This document shows positions 16,663 to 24,300 of a DNA stretch of 45,172 nt, one piece after another. The notes beneath the pieces were generated by a model, which saw only the letters and a list, made by a program, of their open reading frames with translations, had not been told where the DNA came from and did no database searches. Origin of the DNA: Amycolatopsis sp. Lineage in GTDB: Bacteria > Actinomycetota > Actinomycetes > Mycobacteriales > Pseudonocardiaceae. Where the stretch lies: the NCBI RefSeq assembly GCF_025464955.1, contig NZ_JAODNM010000158.1, positions 1 to 45,172 of the forward strand, written 5' to 3'. Positions within the stretch are counted from its first letter, which is position 1. Every line of letters starts with the position of its first letter. The translations under genes and the position numbers were made by a program.

Positions 16663-19470
16663 GTGACCGACGATCACAATCGCTCCTGGCCTGGCCAGGA
16701 GCCTGATGCCCATCGCCATGCCCAGTGGCCGAGCGAGGACGAACCCGGGCCGCAGTGGCCCAGCGACGACCCGCCGCGCCGGCCACCGCGCCCGCCGCAG
16801 GGTCCCCCACCCCAGCGGCCGCCCACGCCCCCGCGTGGCGCGCCGAGGGCGGAGTCGCCGCAGTGGCCGACCGGTGACGACGTGCCACCCCGGCGTCCGC
16901 CGCAGCAGACCCCGCCCGGCGGACTGCCGCGGCGTCCCGGTCCACCGCCGCCCGGCGGCCAGCCGCCGGTGCCTCAGCACGGCGGCACCTATCGGCCACC
17001 GCCGCCGCAGGCCCCACCGCCGCCCGGCCCGCCCCCGAGGCGGCCGCAGGTAGAGCAGCCGACCGGGATGGTCCGGCCGGTGCTCGGGCCGAACGACCGT
17101 GAACCGGACCTGATCACGCACCACACGCACAACGGCACCGGTCCCGACGACTTCGACTACGACGATCCGTACACCGGCGAGCAGGCCTCGTTCAACGAGT
17201 TCGGCCCCAACGACGGCTACGGCACCGAAGACGAGTACGACGAAAACGGCAAGAAGATCAAACCGCCGTTGACCCCGCTGCAGCGGAAGAGGCGGGTCTG
17301 GCGGCGTGTCCGACGGACCCTCTACGTGCTGTTCGGCCTGGGCGTCATCGTGCCGGTGGTCGGCTTCGCGATCATCTACTTCAACGTCGATGTGCCCTCG
17401 CCGCAGAGCGTGATCGCGGCGCAGAGCCAGCCGGTCACGTACTACTACAGCGACGGCTCGGTCCTCGGCAAGGACGTCCCCGCCGGAGGAAACCGGCAGA
17501 CGCTGCAGGCGGGCCAGATCCCGGACCTGGTCAAGCACGCCGTCACCGCGACCGAGGACGCGTCGTTCGACACCAACTCCGGTTTCGACATCACCGGCAT
17601 CCTGCGAGCGGTCTACAACCAGGCCACCGGCGGCGCGGGTGGTGGTTCGACGATCTCCCAGCAGTACATCAAGCAGGCGACCAAGAACGACTCCCCGACG
17701 CTGAGCCGTAAGGTCACCGAGCTCGCGAAGTCGTTCAAGATGAACCAGACCTACGACAAACAGGACATCATCACCGGGTACCTCAACATCATCTACTTCG
17801 GACGTGGGGCATACGGGATCCAGGCGGCGTCGCAGGCCTTCTACAAGAAGGACGTCAGCCAGCTCAACGCCTCGGAAGCGGCGTTGCTGGCCGGCTTGAT
17901 CCAGCAGCCGGGCCGGTCGGAAAACCCGACGGTCGCCCACGACCGCTGGAACACCGCGATGGACCGGATGCAGAAGAACGGGTACATCACAGCGGCAGCA
18001 CGGGCCTCGGCCACCTTCCCGACTGTGGTCCCGCTCGACCAGTTCAAGCAGCAGGCCGTCGGTGAGCCCGACGCACACATCAAGGACCGTGTCCTCGCCG
18101 AGCTCGCCACTCAGGGCTACGACCAGGACAAGCTGTACAGCGGCGGGTACAAGATCTACACCACGATCGACCCGAAGGCCCAGCAGCAAGCCGTGGACAC
18201 GGTTCAGGCCCACATGCAGGGCCAGACCGACCCCAAAATCCTCAACGCGCTCGTCGCCATCAGCCCGACGACGGGCGGGGTATTGGCTTACTACGGCGGC
18301 CCGAACCTGACGACGAACTCGTCAGGTAACCAGATCAAGGCCGCTGACCGAGCCAACCAAGCCCGGAACCCGGGGTCGTCGATCAAGGCGTTCGACCTCA
18401 CGGCGTACCTGAAACTGGGCAAGGGCCTGGGCGACACCTTCGATGGAACCTCACCTCGGTCGTTCCCCGGCGTCCCGAAACCGATCAAGAACGCCGGTGA
18501 AGCGGACAGTTGTTCCAAACAATGCACCGTGGCCACGGCCATGGAGCGTTCGACGAACACGGTCTTCTACGACATGGTCTACAACATCGTCGGTTACCCG
18601 AAGGTCGACCAGGCCGCCAAGGACGCCGGCGTGAAGACGAAGGACCAGGGCGGGCTGTCCATCATGGGTACGGACAACAACATCGCGCTCGGCGGTGGTA
18701 GCACGGTGGCCACCCCCGCGGACATGGCGGCGGCGTACTCGACCTTCGCCGGGAACGGTATCCGGCACGACGCACACTTTGTCGCCAAGTTGACCAACTC
18801 CCAGGACGAAGTCGCGTACACGGCGCCAGCGCAGGGGACCCCCGCTTTCGCCAGCGATCCGGCCTTGAGCGCACAGATCGCCGGAAACGTCACGACCGCG
18901 CTGGAACCTGTCATCAAGTTCTCCCATCTGCAGTGCCCGGCCAACCACGAATGCGCCGGCAAGACCGGAACCCAGCAGTACGAGTTCCAAGCGGGCAACC
19001 CCAAGTCGTGGGCCGACGCCAACGCCCAGACCTGGATGGTCGGGTACACGAACTCGGTGGCAGTGGCGGTCTGGGTCGGCGGCGACGGCAACATCGCGCT
19101 GCACGACAAAACCGGGAAACCCCTTTTCGGGTCCACCCTCGCCGGCCCGATCTGGCAGGATTTCATGGGCACATATCTGAAGGACAAACCCGCGGAGAAG
19201 TTCCCGCAGGTCGACCCGATCGGTACGGCGGCCGCTAATCCGGATGCGCCGTCGACCACTCCGACGACGCCGTCGACGCCGACCACCCCGTCAACGCCCA
19301 CTACACCGTCGACGCCGACGACGCCCTCAACGCCGACGACCAGCGCCACGTCGTCGACGTCGTCGACGCGCCCGGGACCGTCGCTGCCGTTCGGCGGTCC
19401 ACCCGCTGGCGGTGGCGGTGGCGGTGGCGGTAAGCCGCCAGGGCTACTGCCCAACGACCCGGCCGGATAG
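16663..19470 (+). CDS. ponA: Bifunctional class A penicillin-binding protein (PonA type)
   Basis: This 935-residue envelope enzyme polymerises and crosslinks peptidoglycan. A proline-rich cytoplasmic tail of about 210 residues precedes one membrane helix (about 217-242). The GT51 domain has EDASFD with catalytic E298, GGSTISQQYIK and YLNIIYFGRGAYGIQAA. The transpeptidase domain has SxxK at S572-K575, SxN at S630-N632 and KTG at 767-769. The usual EDxxFxxHxG motif has Asn in place of His (SFDTNSG). The C-terminus is a TPTTPS repeat tail followed by a Gly-rich end. GGAGG stands before the GTG start. It is the ponA1 orthologue by gene order. Confidence 0.93.
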   Translation: MTDDHNRSWPGQEPDAHRHAQWPSEDEPGPQWPSDDPPRRPPRPPQGPPPQRPPTPPRGAPRAESPQWPTGDDVPPRRPPQQTPPGGLPRRPGPPPPGGQPPVPQHGGTYRPPPPQAPPPPGPPPRRPQVEQPTGMVRPVLGPNDREPDLITHHTHNGTGPDDFDYDDPYTGEQASFNEFGPNDGYGTEDEYDENGKKIKPPLTPLQRKRRVWRRVRRTLYVLFGLGVIVPVVGFAIIYFNVDVPSPQSVIAAQSQPVTYYYSDGSVLGKDVPAGGNRQTLQAGQIPDLVKHAVTATEDASFDTNSGFDITGILRAVYNQATGGAGGGSTISQQYIKQATKNDSPTLSRKVTELAKSFKMNQTYDKQDIITGYLNIIYFGRGAYGIQAASQAFYKKDVSQLNASEAALLAGLIQQPGRSENPTVAHDRWNTAMDRMQKNGYITAAARASATFPTVVPLDQFKQQAVGEPDAHIKDRVLAELATQGYDQDKLYSGGYKIYTTIDPKAQQQAVDTVQAHMQGQTDPKILNALVAISPTTGGVLAYYGGPNLTTNSSGNQIKAADRANQARNPGSSIKAFDLTAYLKLGKGLGDTFDGTSPRSFPGVPKPIKNAGEADSCSKQCTVATAMERSTNTVFYDMVYNIVGYPKVDQAAKDAGVKTKDQGGLSIMGTDNNIALGGGSTVATPADMAAAYSTFAGNGIRHDAHFVAKLTNSQDEVAYTAPAQGTPAFASDPALSAQIAGNVTTALEPVIKFSHLQCPANHECAGKTGTQQYEFQAGNPKSWADANAQTWMVGYTNSVAVAVWVGGDGNIALHDKTGKPLFGSTLAGPIWQDFMGTYLKDKPAEKFPQVDPIGTAAANPDAPSTTPTTPSTPTTPSTPTTPSTPTTPSTPTTSATSSTSSTRPGPSLPFGGPPAGGGGGGGGKPPGLLPNDPAG

Positions 19471-19473
19471 GGG

Positions 19474-19507
19474 AAAGGGCGCTTTCGGAGAACCGAAAGC
19501 GCCCTTT
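19474..19507 (+). terminator. Intrinsic terminator after ponA
   Basis: A perfect 15-bp stem (19474-19488 with 19493-19507) with loop AGAA ends in TTTCTTCCT. It begins four bases after the PBP stop codon. Confidence 0.85.
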
Positions 19508-19651
19508 CTTCCTACACATGGGGCTACTCACACTATTCGCCTCCTACTCGTCAAGACTTGGTACTACGCTACAAAACTATGAATCAAGAAATCTCGACCT
19601 CACCCCAGACGGAGAAATAAAAACCCGAACCTGGACAGAGGAGTATTTTCG

Positions 19652-19942
19652 ATGCTTGCTGTAGCACTTTTCATTCTCTTCTGGATATTCGTGGCGGCCA
19701 TTGTGATCGCTTCGGCACCATGGCGACGGTGGAGTACTCGCGTGACGATACTGTCGATTCAGGTCCTCACCTCGATCGCGTTGCCACCGGCGCTCTCCAG
19801 CAGCAGCACAGGGTGGCAGGTCTGGGCCGTTGTGCTCGGTCCGGGTGCGGCCATCGCATTGGTCAGGCTTTTTCGAGCGTTGAACGGGTGGTACCTCGAA
19901 CCGGCACGCTCGACGGGATCTTCACCGATCGCGAAGCAGTGA
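19652..19942 (+). CDS. Small membrane protein, probably frameshifted near its 3' end
   Basis: This 96-residue frame starts at an ATG with GAGGAG upstream and encodes two or three hydrophobic segments (about 3-22, 30-45, 52-75) with no known domain. After residue about 83 its sequence becomes unconvincing. The neighbouring frame from about 19905 instead reads LDGIFTDREAVTVRLANR and on to ITYD, with GC-rich third positions, stopping at 20007 and overlapping the next ATG at 20000. A single frameshift therefore seems to have cut a protein of about 118 residues. The upstream 140 bp are unusually AT-rich for this genome, hinting at acquired DNA. Confidence 0.6.
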   Translation: MLAVALFILFWIFVAAIVIASAPWRRWSTRVTILSIQVLTSIALPPALSSSSTGWQVWAVVLGPGAAIALVRLFRALNGWYLEPARSTGSSPIAKQ

Positions 19943-19999
19943 CGGTTCGCCTGGCGAACCGGGCGGCGAAGTTCACCGTGATCGTGGCAGCGATCACCT

Positions 20000-20449
20000 A
20001 TGACTGAATACGGGCTCGAAAGGGAGCGTAAACGTAAGCGGGATACCTTGCGCCGAGCACTCGTTCTAGTCTGCATGTTCGGCGTACTCGCCCTCAGGGC
20101 AGGCATAGTGGACGCCCTGCTCGGATTGATCGCGCTGCTGGTCGTGGGCTTCAGCGTGTACCCGCTGATCGTCTGGTCTGGCCGCCGAGCCGAAGCGCGC
20201 AGGAGAGCGACCGGCGCTGCCCCGTCCTGGCCCGCGCAACTACCGGTGGTGGTCGCCAAGATGTGGGAGTGTCCTGCGAAGGTCTGCAGGATTGTTGACC
20301 CACACGTCGATTGCGAAGCCGTCGGCGCGGGTCAGGGTCAAACAGCCCTGGCTTCCCGGGCCCCAGATCTTGACGACCTCGGGAGACCACGTGAAAGTCT
20401 GCGCTGGGACCCGGAAAGTCCCAGCGAAAGAAAGGCACCGCACCGATAA
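20000..20449 (+). CDS. Hypothetical membrane protein with doubtful C-terminus
   Basis: The first 72 residues look real: a basic start (ERERKRKRDTLRR), two membrane segments (about 19-35 and 36-58) and a basic end (GRRAEARRRATG). From about residue 80 the sequence is atypical, with many A/T third positions, and lies opposite a better-looking minus-strand frame (20240-20443). The ATG overlaps the alternate-frame stop of the preceding gene, so the pair was probably cotranslated. The function is unknown. Confidence 0.45.
   Translation: MTEYGLERERKRKRDTLRRALVLVCMFGVLALRAGIVDALLGLIALLVVGFSVYPLIVWSGRRAEARRRATGAAPSWPAQLPVVVAKMWECPAKVCRIVDPHVDCEAVGAGQGQTALASRAPDLDDLGRPRESLRWDPESPSERKAPHR
20240..20443 (-). 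CDS. Small ORF antisense to the preceding gene
   Basis: This 67-residue frame from GTG 20443 reads like folded protein (TFTWSPEVVKIWGPGSQG, TRADGFAIDVWVNNPADLRR) and has about 73% G/C at third positions, better than the opposing frame. It resembles the end of a small beta-rich, PH-like domain, but I cannot name a family. It may be a genuine small gene or the remnant of a longer one; the sequence upstream of the GTG stays open for about 15 codons without a good start. Confidence 0.35.
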   Translation of the reverse strand: MRCLSFAGTFRVPAQTFTWSPEVVKIWGPGSQGCLTLTRADGFAIDVWVNNPADLRRTLPHLGDHHR

Positions 20450-20509
20450 CTTGGGACCGATCGTCGGGCTTGCCGAAACCCATTAGCCGCAATTCATTTG
20501 ACGTTGGGG

Positions 20510-22024
20510 TCACGTATGGCACGGACAAGCCGCGACTTGCGTACCGGCGGGAGCGTTTGCGGCGGCTGCGATGACGTCGTCGAGCATCTTCTGCCGGGTC
20601 GTCGGGTCGAGGTAGCGGCCGCGGGCGACGACGCCGTGGATGCGTTGGGTGTTGGCGATGTCCGCCAAGGGGTCTGCGTCGAGGATGACGAGATCGGCGC
20701 GTTTGCCGCGTTCGATGGTTCCAGCTATTGCTTCCAGGCCAAGGAACTTGGCGGGTTCCAGCGTTGACGCCTGGAGTGCTTGCATTGGCGTCAATCCGGC
20801 CTGGACAAGTAGCTGTAGTTCGTCGTGGACGGCGAATCCGGGGAAGACCTCGGGAGTGCCGGTGTCGGTTCCCGTCATGATCGGCACGCCGGCACGCGCC
20901 ATTTCGCCGACGATCGCGAGCCGGTAGTCGAACATCGCCGCCCACTGCGCATCGTCCTCGGGCTTGCGATCGTTGAGGTACAGCTCCTGGATGACGTAGT
21001 CCTGAGTGTTCCAGTAGTCCTTCGACAGGTACTTCCGGCGCGGGTCGTTCGGGGTGAGTTCCCTGGCGCGGTCCAGTGCCTTGTGCATGACCAGAGTCGG
21101 AACCTGGCGGGTGCCGCGGGCGGCGAACTTCGCGAACAGTTGCCGCGCCTTGACTCGGCTCTCACTGTGCACGGCTTCCCATTCGAGCGGGTGGATCGCG
21201 GCGAACCAGCCAGCGTAGTCGCCTTCGCCGAGGCGGATCTTCGCGATCTTCGCGCGGATGTCGGCTTCCTTGCGGGAAATGCCGAAGGGGGTCCAAAAGA
21301 GGTGCTCCACGCTGCGCTGACCGAGATCCACGGCCTCGGCGATGGGCACGTTGTCCGGGCAGTGCCCGACAAACGGAATCCGCTGGCGCCGCGCTTCGTC
21401 CGCGATGCCGTACAGCGCATCCTTCGGCACCCGCGAGTAGACCTTGATGAAGTCCGCGCCCTCAGCCTTGAGGGTGCGGACGGCTGCGCGTCCGTCATCC
21501 TCAGTGGTGACCTCGACGACCGAGAGAAGGTTCGGGTCCCACAGCGACGGCGAACCGTCGACGATCCGGCTCCCGATGACCCACCGCGGACCGAGCAGCG
21601 TGCCGGCGTCGATGCGCTTGCGCCAGTCGTAGTTCTTCTGCGTCCCCGACATTTCGCGGACCGTCGTGACGCCGTTGGCGAGGTAGAGCGCCGGACTCGT
21701 CTGGTCGGTGTCGCTGTGGACGTGCATATCGCTGAGGCCGGGAATGAGGTACTTGCCGCGCAGATCGACCACGGTCATGCCCGCCGGGATCCGGACGTCG
21801 CTCGACCGGCCGAGCTGCGTGATGCGGTCGCCTTGAACAAGGACAGTCTGGTCCGGCCTCGGCCGGGCGCCCGTCACGTCGACGACGGTCATGTGGGTGA
21901 AGGCGGTACCGGACGTCGTGGAGGGAGCGGGAGCCGCGGAGGCGACAGCCGGGAAAGTGAGCCCGGCGACGCCGGCCGCGAGGCCGGTGACAAGTGCGGT
22001 GCGGCGGGTGAATTGTGTAGCCAT
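20510..22024 (-). CDS. Tat-exported amidohydrolase, imidazolonepropionase-like
   Basis: This 504-residue protein begins with a twin-arginine-type signal (FTRRTALVTG, hydrophobic stretch, ASA at about 29). The metallo-dependent hydrolase core shows SDMHVHSD (metal histidines), DFIKVYSR with the lysine that is usually carbamylated, FVGHCPDN, SVEHLFW and the late aspartate in MTGTDTG. It ends with a typical GKRADLVILDADPL strand. It probably hydrolyses an amide or peptide-like bond outside the cell. It follows the Gfo/Idh oxidoreductase by 59 bp on the same strand. The substrate is unknown. Confidence 0.85.
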   Translation of the reverse strand: MATQFTRRTALVTGLAAGVAGLTFPAVASAAPAPSTTSGTAFTHMTVVDVTGARPRPDQTVLVQGDRITQLGRSSDVRIPAGMTVVDLRGKYLIPGLSDMHVHSDTDQTSPALYLANGVTTVREMSGTQKNYDWRKRIDAGTLLGPRWVIGSRIVDGSPSLWDPNLLSVVEVTTEDDGRAAVRTLKAEGADFIKVYSRVPKDALYGIADEARRQRIPFVGHCPDNVPIAEAVDLGQRSVEHLFWTPFGISRKEADIRAKIAKIRLGEGDYAGWFAAIHPLEWEAVHSESRVKARQLFAKFAARGTRQVPTLVMHKALDRARELTPNDPRRKYLSKDYWNTQDYVIQELYLNDRKPEDDAQWAAMFDYRLAIVGEMARAGVPIMTGTDTGTPEVFPGFAVHDELQLLVQAGLTPMQALQASTLEPAKFLGLEAIAGTIERGKRADLVILDADPLADIANTQRIHGVVARGRYLDPTTRQKMLDDVIAAAANAPAGTQVAACPCHT

Positions 22025-22083
22025 GCCGGAAATTCTGGCCGCCGCGCGCCGTCACGTCAGTAGTGTGTACCCCCGGAACAGTT

Positions 22084-23139
22084 TCACAGCACAACTACCC
22101 GACGCTCGGCGCCGGACTTGTGCGCGGCCTCGATGACGCGGAGCGTCTCGACGGCGCTGGCCGGGTCGACGGGGAACTCACCCTCGCCGCGCAGCGCGTC
22201 ACGGACCTCGATGTAGAACTGCTCATAGCGACCGGTTTCGGTCGGCACGGTCTCGACATCTTCGTTGACACCGAGGACACCGGCGTCGGACTCGGGCTCG
22301 ATGCCCCAGCCGTCGTCGCCGGGTCGCTTGCCGTCCTTGATCTGGGGCTCCTGCACGTCCAGGCCATATTTCGTGAACGTCCCGCCGGTGCCGAGCACCC
22401 GGAACCGCGGGTTGCGCGTGCCGGCGAGCGCGGACGCCCACAGCTGCGAACGCACCCCGTTGACGTGGTGCAGCGCGACGAACGTGTCGTCGTCGACGGA
22501 GACGCCTTCACGCCGTCGATCGAGCTCCGCGTAGACCTCGGCAACCGGCCCGAACAGTTGCAGGGCCTGGTCGACGATGTGCGCGCCGAGGTCGTAGAGC
22601 AGCCCGCCCGCTTCGGCCGGGTCGCCGAACTCGCGCCAGTTGTCCTTCGGCTTCGGCACCCAGCGGTCGTAACGCGACTCGAAGCGGAAGACGTCGCCGA
22701 GCTTGCCGGAGTCGAGCACCTTGAGGACGGTCAGGAAGTCCGAGTCGAAACGCCGGTTCTGGAACACCGTGAGCCCGACGCCGGCGTCCTTCGCGGCACT
22801 CACGACTGTCTCGGCCTCGGCCGCAGTCGGCGCGAACGGCTTGTCCACCACGACCGGCAGGCCGTGTGAGATCGCCTGCAGGGCCAGCGGCACGTGGGTG
22901 CGGTTGGGCGTGCTGACCACGACGAGGTCGAGGGAATCCGCCAGCGCGAACAGCGCGTCCGCGTCGGCGACGATCTCAGCCAACGGGTGCTCGGCGTGCG
23001 CCTGGGCGGCGCGCTCGGGATTCGCGCTGACGATCGCGGCGACCGACAGCCCCGGGGTCGCGTCCACGAGCGGAGCGTGGAAGACGCGTCCGCCGATGCC
23101 GTAACCGAGGATTCCGACTCGCAAGTCCGCAGTACTCAT
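22084..23139 (-). CDS. Gfo/Idh/MocA-family oxidoreductase
   Basis: Starting at ATG 23139 (MSTADLRVGILGYG), this is a 351-residue NAD(P)-dependent dehydrogenase. It has the nucleotide-binding GYGIGGRVFHAPL, STPNRTHVPLAL, the catalytic-site VVDKPFAPT with the family lysine, and GGLLYDLGAHIVDQALQLFG with the conserved D/H pair. Members oxidise or reduce sugars and cyclitols. It is divergent from a ROK repressor across a 55-bp gap with a strong operator-like palindrome, so sugar-responsive control is likely. Confidence 0.9.
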   Translation of the reverse strand: MSTADLRVGILGYGIGGRVFHAPLVDATPGLSVAAIVSANPERAAQAHAEHPLAEIVADADALFALADSLDLVVVSTPNRTHVPLALQAISHGLPVVVDKPFAPTAAEAETVVSAAKDAGVGLTVFQNRRFDSDFLTVLKVLDSGKLGDVFRFESRYDRWVPKPKDNWREFGDPAEAGGLLYDLGAHIVDQALQLFGPVAEVYAELDRRREGVSVDDDTFVALHHVNGVRSQLWASALAGTRNPRFRVLGTGGTFTKYGLDVQEPQIKDGKRPGDDGWGIEPESDAGVLGVNEDVETVPTETGRYEQFYIEVRDALRGEGEFPVDPASAVETLRVIEAAHKSGAERRVVVL

Positions 23140-23145
23140 GCCGTT

Positions 23146-23170
23146 AATTAAACAACACTGTTGCCTAATT
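23146..23170. promoter_or_regulatory. Candidate ROK-repressor operator
   Basis: AATTAAACAACACTGTTGCCTAATT is a 12-1-12 inverted repeat with 10 of 12 pairs matching, placed between the divergent oxidoreductase and ROK genes. It is strikingly AT-rich for the region. The arrangement CAAC...GTTG flanked by TTAA/CTAA resembles known ROK-family operators. Confidence 0.6.
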
Positions 23171-23194
23171 GGCCAGGCGTGCGACGATGGGCAC

Positions 23195-24265
23195 ATGACC
23201 GAGTCTGGGGTGAATCTACGCGCGCTACGCAAACACAATCGAGCGCTGCTGCTCACCGAGATCCGGCGCGCCGGCGGGCTGAGCCGCGTCGAGTTGGCCG
23301 ACCGCAGCGGACTGACCGCGCAGGCCGTGTCGAAGATCGTGCCGGAGCTCATCGACGCCGGGTTGCTCGACGAGGAACGCCAGTTCGACGGCAACGTCGG
23401 CAAACCACGAACCCAGCTCCGGATCAGACCCGGCGCCCGCTACGCGCTGGGTGTCCAACTCGACCGCGACGAGGTCCACGTCGTACTCACCGATCTCCTC
23501 GGCTCGGTGCTGTCCAAAACGACGTCGAGGTTGGATCGCGGGTTCAGCCCCGACGACGCGATGTCCGCGATCGCCGACGGCGTGGACCAGCTGACGTCGT
23601 ACCTGGACCGGGCGAAGCTGCTCGGGCTCGGGGTCGGCGCGCTCGGGCCGCTCGACCACCACACCGGCGTCGTCCACCACGCCACCGGCCTGGCCGGCTG
23701 GCACGAGGTGTCGCTGCGCGGCAGGCTCGCCGCGCGCACCGGGCTCGCGGTGATCGTCGACAAAGACACCAACACCGCGGCCTTCGCCCACCAGTGGCAT
23801 GCGGCCCGGAGCCCGGTGACCACGGCGTTGGTGCTGGTGGGGACCGGTATCGGCGTCGGGCTGCTCGTCGACGGCAAGCTCTACCGAGGGCCGCGGACCA
23901 ACGCCGGCGAATTCGGGCACACCACGCTGTGGTTCGAGGGTCCGCTCTGCAAGTGCGGCCGCCGAGGCTGCGTTGAAGTGATGCACAATTCCGCCTCCAC
24001 TCCCGAGGAAGCCGCGCGCCTGCTCGGCATCGGCCTCGCGGACCTCGTGCAGGTCCTCGACCTGGAGCGGATCGTGCTGGCCGGGCGGTCGATCCGCGCC
24101 GCTCCCGAGCTGTACACCTCGACCATCGCGGCCCAGCTCGCCCAGCAGCTGCCGGTGCCACACTGGCAGCGGATCACGGTCGAGGTCAGCGATCTCGGCG
24201 ACGATCTGGTGGCCATCGGCGCGGCCGCGGAAGTACTCGCCGCGTTCTACGCGGACCCGAGATGA
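23195..24265 (+). CDS. ROK-family transcriptional repressor, slightly short
   Basis: The ATG at 23195 starts a 356-residue protein: an N-terminal winged helix (residues about 8-65, ALLLTEIRRAGGLSRVELAD), then a ROK sugar-kinase-like domain with DKDTNTAAFAH, GTGIGVGLLVDG and the zinc motif CKCGRRGC. Between CVEVMHNSAS and ARLLGIGLADLVQVLD a typical ROK protein has roughly 30-40 more residues, so an in-frame deletion in the effector domain is possible. It probably represses the divergent oxidoreductase until a sugar binds. Confidence 0.87.
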   Translation: MTESGVNLRALRKHNRALLLTEIRRAGGLSRVELADRSGLTAQAVSKIVPELIDAGLLDEERQFDGNVGKPRTQLRIRPGARYALGVQLDRDEVHVVLTDLLGSVLSKTTSRLDRGFSPDDAMSAIADGVDQLTSYLDRAKLLGLGVGALGPLDHHTGVVHHATGLAGWHEVSLRGRLAARTGLAVIVDKDTNTAAFAHQWHAARSPVTTALVLVGTGIGVGLLVDGKLYRGPRTNAGEFGHTTLWFEGPLCKCGRRGCVEVMHNSASTPEEAARLLGIGLADLVQVLDLERIVLAGRSIRAAPELYTSTIAAQLAQQLPVPHWQRITVEVSDLGDDLVAIGAAAEVLAAFYADPR

Positions 24266-24300
24266 CAACCGGCTCACCTCACACGGGATAACATCCGCGC

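Noticed and set aside
16657..18213. 518-codon minus-strand frame opposite the PBP gene
   Set aside because: It is a shadow of ponA, whose transglycosylase and transpeptidase motifs are intact on the plus strand.
19250..19440. Repetitive CGACG/ACCAC tract considered as a DNA repeat element
   Set aside because: It encodes the Thr/Pro/Ser and Gly-rich tail of the PBP, which is common in this family.
20825..22063. 412-codon plus-strand frame opposite the exported amidohydrolase
   Set aside because: It is antisense to a gene with a clear Tat signal and metal-binding motifs; its translation resembles no protein.
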